Below, in pieces: positions 5,708 to 6,308 of a stretch of DNA of 6,308 nt; positions within the stretch are counted from its first letter, which is position 1, and each line of letters begins with the position of its first letter. Where the stretch lies: contig CAIUAS010000159.1 in NCBI GenBank assembly GCA_903897205.1, forward strand, positions 1 to 6,308, written 5' to 3'. The notes beneath the pieces were generated by a model, which saw only the letters and a list, made by a program, of their open reading frames with translations, was not told the DNA's origin and searched no databases. The position numbers and the translations under genes were made by a program. Source of the stretch: an uncultured Gammaproteobacteria bacterium (lineage in GTDB: Bacteria > Pseudomonadota > Gammaproteobacteria > CAIUAS01).

Positions 5708-5725
5708 TTTTTGTAATTACAAAAA
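5708..5725. promoter_or_regulatory. Perfect 18-bp palindrome, candidate operator
   Basis: TTTTTGTAATTACAAAAA is fully self-complementary with no loop, about 185 bp upstream of the AlpA-like start. Half-site TTGTAAT recurs at 5536-5542 and 5581-5587, closer to the gene. The arrangement suits a dimeric regulator, most simply the AlpA-like protein or a host repressor. AT-rich content lowers its significance somewhat. Confidence 0.5.
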
Positions 5726-5739
5726 CTTCACCTTTGGTT

Positions 5740-5819
5740 GTCTTACGTAGTCTATAGAAGTCTTTAGTTGTCTTTGAATGCACAATCAAGCATAACTGAG
5801 TATATATAAGTCTTTATAT
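5740..5819. repeat. Helically phased GTCT decamer array
   Basis: GTCTTACGTA (5740), GTCTATAGAA (5750), GTCTTTAGTT (5760) and GTCTTTGAAT (5770) are four tandem 10-bp units. A fifth, GTCTTTATAT, lies at 5810, exactly 40 bp further on and so still in phase. The intermediate positions 5780, 5790 and 5800 also begin with G. A 10-bp period places every site on the same face of the helix, as expected for cooperative binding by a small protein such as an excisionase or by integrase arm binding. Confidence 0.7.
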
Positions 5820-5936
5820 GCAGTTAGAACCACTTTGATACTTTTTAAGTCATTTCAAACGCTTGCTAATTCACTGAAAAATGCACTTGCATCTTCATAG
5901 AAAATCACCAATAGAAACCATAGCCACTTAATAATT

Positions 5937-5945
5937 TGCTATAAT
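5937..5945 (+). promoter_or_regulatory. Extended -10 promoter of the rightward gene
   Basis: TGCTATAAT contains a consensus TATAAT (5940-5945) with an upstream TG, 37 bp before the ATG. The -35 region (near 5917-5922) does not resemble TTGACA, which the extended -10 could offset. Transcription would start near 5952. Confidence 0.6.
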
Positions 5946-5982
5946 CCATCTTTATTTCTTAGACATAAAGGAAGATATTAAA

Positions 5983-6308
5983 ATGACAAATTGTGAAAAA
6001 TTAGCAGAAAAAATATTTCCTGAAAAATGGGACGGAATAATTCTTACAGGTCAAGACGCAGAAGATATTTTATGTAGGAAAATTAAAATAAAAAATTCAA
6101 AAACAAAAAGTAAGCTAGGCCACAAATATTGGACTCATGATAAACTTCAAAATTTAATAACAACTAGAGGAAAGCCAATAAATGAACCCTGGAATTTAGA
6201 AGAAGGAGGCCAAAATCTACTAGCTTGGGAAAATAATCGCTCAACCTCTTCACCACCTGATGAAATTATCTCTTTTAATATCAATATATTTGAAAAAACC
6301 CGCACCAA
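5983..6308 (+). CDS. Unrecognised protein, 3' end cut off by window
   Basis: This frame is open from the ATG for 108 codons to the window edge. AAGGAAG (5968-5974) sits 8 nt upstream, and an extended -10 promoter lies in front of it, so start and expression are well supported. The protein is polar and charged: a Lys-rich part (about 36-49, KIKIKNSKTKSKLGHK), KYWTHDKLQNLITTRGKP, then EPWNLEEGGQNLLAWENNR and an SPPDEI segment. No signal peptide, membrane segment or known motif is visible and I do not recognise the family. Its AT-rich codon use matches the leftmost gene and differs from the integrase and DUF3987 genes, so it probably lies outside the element or in a different accessory segment. 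Confidence 0.7.
   Translation, partial: MTNCEKLAEKIFPEKWDGIILTGQDAEDILCRKIKIKNSKTKSKLGHKYWTHDKLQNLITTRGKPINEPWNLEEGGQNLLAWENNRSTSSPPDEIISFNINIFEKTRT

Larger units (their letters stand above)
5523..5982. other. Intergenic leader between divergent genes, rich in short repeats
   Basis: No gene is seen here. The region carries the upstream control DNA of the leftward AlpA operon and the promoter of the rightward gene. It holds TTGTAAT at 5536-5542, 5581-5587 and 5711-5717, the last inside a perfect palindrome at 5708-5725. It also has CTACAAAA twice at exactly 10 bp (5616-5623 and 5626-5633), a GTCT decamer array at 5740-5819, and a small inverted repeat ATGCA-CT-TGCAT at 5881-5892. I could not choose a convincing promoter for the AlpA operon. 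One end of the element probably lies in this interval, as composition drops again to the right. Confidence 0.5.

Noticed and set aside
1545..5851. Possible attachment-site direct repeats: TTTTAAGTC at 1545-1553 and 5843-5851, and ACTTAATAAT at 467-476 and 5926-5935
   Set aside because: At 9-10 bp of AT-rich sequence, such matches are expected by chance between two regions of this size. No tRNA or other usual target is next to either copy.

Overview
The window reads as one compact, integrase-carrying accessory element of about 4 kb (roughly 1.4-5.8 kb) set in much more AT-rich DNA. The element's genes have a mid-range base composition. The flanks are extremely AT-rich: 781-840 is 20% GC by direct count. 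Gene style, Shine-Dalgarno signals and family matches suggest a low-GC gammaproteobacterium, perhaps a Legionellales-type intracellular bacterium. That host guess is inference, because no housekeeping gene is present to fix the taxonomy.

Layout from left to right. (1) 1-373, minus strand: the 5' part of an unrecognised Asn/Ile/Lys-rich gene that runs off the window. (2) 374-1744: a long stretch with no convincing gene. It holds AT-rich DNA, a GC-richer island at about 996-1260 that may be a decayed mobile-element remnant, two intrinsic terminators facing the integrase, and a run of eight small hairpins at 1290-1623. (3) 1745-2882, minus: a tyrosine recombinase and, overlapping its start, a small basic helix-turn-helix protein. 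(4) 2896-3272: a non-coding block with a 48-bp GC-rich hairpin and four roughly 33-40 bp repeat units in alternating orientation, forming a nested palindrome. (5) 3273-5522, minus: a tightly packed three-gene operon of AlpA/excisionase-like HTH protein, a 135-residue unassigned protein (possible TOPRIM-like remnant) and a DUF3987/YfjI-type ATPase. (6) 5523-5982: the leader of that operon, with a perfect 18-bp palindrome and an array of GTCT repeats spaced exactly 10 bp. (7) 5983-6308, plus: the 5' part of another unrecognised AT-rich gene behind an extended -10 promoter.

Interpretation (inference): integrase, AlpA-like regulator and DUF3987 protein together are typical of small integrative or satellite-like islands. 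The DUF3987 operon would supply replication functions, the structured block between the operons is the best candidate for a cis-acting origin, and the AlpA-like protein would control excision and/or transcription through sites in the 5.6-5.8 kb leader. There is no relaxase, capsid gene, obvious cargo or tRNA, and I could not find a convincing pair of attachment-site repeats, so the exact ends of the element are unknown.
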